Shown here: positions 41,593 to 42,881 of the stretch, piece by piece
Layout of the letters: every line of letters begins with the position of its first letter
How positions within the stretch are numbered: position 1 is the first letter of the stretch
NCBI GenBank assembly: GCA_007692665.1
Contig: REBP01000233.1
Location: 1 to 42,881, forward strand
Direction of reading: 5' to 3'
Length of the DNA stretch: 42,881 nt
Source: Gemmatimonadales bacterium
Lineage (GTDB): Bacteria; Gemmatimonadota; Gemmatimonadetes; Longimicrobiales; Gaopeijiaceae
Made by a program: the position numbers and the translations under genes
The notes under the pieces: generated by a model
The model's input: the letters and a program-made list of their open reading frames with translations, nothing else
What the model was told of the DNA's origin: nothing
Databases searched by the model: none

Positions 41593-42881
41593 TCAGGGCA
41601 GTTCCAGGCGTGCCCAGTCCCAGCCTTCGAGCCCGCCCGCCCCGATGGCCCGCACTTCCACCACGTCGCCGGCCTGCACGTCGGCCACGGTGAACCGGGG
41701 CTCCCCGGTCACCCCGAGTTCCCGCACCTCCCCGTCCGGCCGCCGCACCTGCACCCGGTAGCCGGTGACCCCGGACTCCAGCGCCGGCTCCCAGGCCACC
41801 GCCGCCGTCGACCCGGTGCGCGCGCCCTCCAGGCGAAGCTCCCGGATCCGGCTCGGCGAGTCGGCCAGCAGCATGATGCTCGCCACCGTGGTCCGGCTCA
41901 CCTCGGCCACCAGCCGGTGGTTGATGGTCTCCACCTGGTCGGTGCGCTGGTGGTAGTGGGGGTTCCCGAGCACCGGGTACGACCCGATCCCCCCGACGAT
42001 GTCGCCGTAGGCCTCGTAGAAGACGGCCCCGTCGGTGCCCCGGTAGTAGAGGGCGTCGTAGGTGATGAGGTCCGAGTAGCGCATGGCCGCCCCGTGCTGG
42101 ATCTTCATGATCCCCGGGTTCGAGTACCGGATCGTGTTGTCGAGCCGGTGGCTCCGGGTCCAGCCGATCATGTCGTTGTTCAGCACCCCCACCAGCTGCC
42201 GCCCCTCCTCCACCATGCGGCGCACGTACTCGCGCGCGCCGAGCAGCCCCGCCTCCTCGGCGGTGAGGAAGGCAAACTCGATGGTGGCCTTCCGGGGGGC
42301 CTGGGCCAGCACCCGCGCGGCCTCGAGGAGCGCCGTGGTCCCCGAGGTGTTGTCGTCGGCCCCGGGGCTCGGGAGCACCGAGTCGAAGTGCGACGAGATC
42401 GCGTAGATGAGCTCCGGGTTCTCGGTCCCCGGCAGCCGCGCGATGACGTTCGCGGCCCGCATCCCCCGGGGCTCGAACCACTCCATCGTGACCTCGTAGC
42501 CCCACCCCTCGAGGGTCTCGCGCAGGTACTCGGTGGCCTCGAGGTTCCCGGGCTGCCCGATGAACTTGGAGCCCATGCGGTAGAGCTGGTCGGCATGGTT
42601 GTGCACGCGCCCGGTCTGGATCGCTCCCGTCACCCGCGCCACCTCGTCGTGGAGGGGCGCGAACCGGAACTCGCCCTCGGCCACGAGCTCCCGCTCCCAG
42701 GCCAGGTTGGCCTCGAGCCGCCGGGTGAGCGCGTCCATCGTCACCTCGGCGCCCAGGTCGATGCGGAAGACCCCCCGCTCGGGCGAGATCGTGTTGCCGT
42801 CGCGCTCCGCCGAGACCAGGAGCGACCCGCCGTCGGGGCTCACCACCCACTCGTACTCCGGCGCGATGGTCCGGAGCGTGT
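41593..42881 (-). CDS. M28-family metallopeptidase with propeller and FnIII-like parts (5' end outside window)
   Basis: At least 429 residues; the frame has no stop up to the right edge, so the N-terminus is missing. The visible start EYEWVVSPDGGSLLVSAERD looks like the end of a PD40/TolB propeller. The M28 aminopeptidase core follows with zinc ligands in ISSHFDSV and PGADDNTSG, the Glu pair in TAEEAGLLGAREY, NNDMIGW and a late HYHQRTDQVE. The C-terminal 90 residues (RIRELRLEG to the end) resemble a fibronectin type III domain. M28 enzymes release N-terminal amino acids from peptides in the periplasm or outside the cell. A GTG at 42846 is an internal codon, not the true start, if the propeller is real. 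Confidence 0.85.
   Translation of the reverse strand, partial: TLRTIAPEYEWVVSPDGGSLLVSAERDGNTISPERGVFRIDLGAEVTMDALTRRLEANLAWERELVAEGEFRFAPLHDEVARVTGAIQTGRVHNHADQLYRMGSKFIGQPGNLEATEYLRETLEGWGYEVTMEWFEPRGMRAANVIARLPGTENPELIYAISSHFDSVLPSPGADDNTSGTTALLEAARVLAQAPRKATIEFAFLTAEEAGLLGAREYVRRMVEEGRQLVGVLNNDMIGWTRSHRLDNTIRYSNPGIMKIQHGAAMRYSDLITYDALYYRGTDGAVFYEAYGDIVGGIGSYPVLGNPHYHQRTDQVETINHRLVAEVSRTTVASIMLLADSPSRIRELRLEGARTGSTAAVAWEPALESGVTGYRVQVRRPDGEVRELGVTGEPRFTVADVQAGDVVEVRAIGAGGLEGWDWARLELP

Noticed and set aside
1-42881. tRNA, rRNA, CRISPR array, insertion sequence or prophage
   Set aside because: I looked for cloverleaf T-loop motifs, regularly spaced repeats, transposase motifs and terminal inverted repeats by eye on both strands and saw none.

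Overview
The window is a dense, GC-rich chromosomal segment from a Gram-negative bacterium with an outer membrane. It carries several lipoprotein signal peptides with lipoboxes, at least two predicted outer-membrane beta-barrels, and a set of secreted metallopeptidases. High GC, many GTG starts, Ig-like surface lipoproteins, a fused E1 alpha/beta 2-oxoacid dehydrogenase, PD40/TolB propellers on peptidases and a DUF2723 membrane glycosyltransferase together suggest the phylum Gemmatimonadota. That placement is inference from gene content; no rRNA or other phylogenetic marker is present. I saw no tRNA, rRNA, CRISPR array, insertion sequence or prophage.

Layout. 1-384: the 5' end of a gene leaving the left edge on the minus strand, with a sigma70-like promoter and a leader full of phased GTGGAAA repeats. 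0.4-4.2 kb: a large minus-strand zinc-peptidase-like / TolB-propeller / Omp85-like barrel protein, divergent from a small unknown protein. 4.2-11.3 kb: a minus-strand operon murQ-anmK-GT-C glycosyltransferase for peptidoglycan sugar recycling, divergent from an M20 amidohydrolase plus lipoprotein gamma-glutamyltransferase pair. 11.5-13.5 kb: two tandem paralogous glycine-zipper lipoproteins, each closed by a strong hairpin terminator. 13.6-15.4 kb: an MdlA-like ABC half-exporter. 15.4-23.7 kb: a minus-strand run of eleven closely packed genes (unknown, GspG-like, DedA, coaE, PHP, DHH phosphoesterase, unknown, Fur, ureohydrolase, phospholipase D/cardiolipin synthase, ccdA), with a good promoter just before the first gene. 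23.8-30.3 kb, plus strand: two coupled unknown small genes, the fused E1 dehydrogenase, and a coupled pair of a small secreted protein and a 934-residue Ig-like/metzincin lipoprotein. 30.3-35.3 kb, minus strand: a small lipoprotein, a 918-residue Ig-like lipoprotein and an outer-membrane barrel protein, in DNA visibly less GC-rich than its surroundings. 35.5-40.3 kb, minus strand: type II NADH dehydrogenase, a MoeZ-type ThiF-rhodanese fusion, and a DUF2723 glycosyltransferase. 40.4 kb to the end: an alpha/beta hydrolase and, convergent with it, an M28 peptidase whose N-terminus lies outside the window.

How the genes work together. Two themes recur. The first is envelope maintenance and recovery: anhydro-MurNAc recycling, gamma-glutamyl and amide hydrolysis, cardiolipin synthesis, DedA lipid transport, CcdA redox supply and membrane glycosyltransferases. 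The second is exported proteins built by domain fusion: gluzincin-propeller-barrel, Ig-metzincin, and propeller-M28-FnIII. Four-base stop/start overlaps (mostly GTGA) mark the operons. The most interesting objects are the gluzincin/propeller/Omp85 fusion, the Ig-metzincin lipoprotein with its coupled partner, the 918-residue lipoprotein locus, and the phased repeat leader at the left edge.
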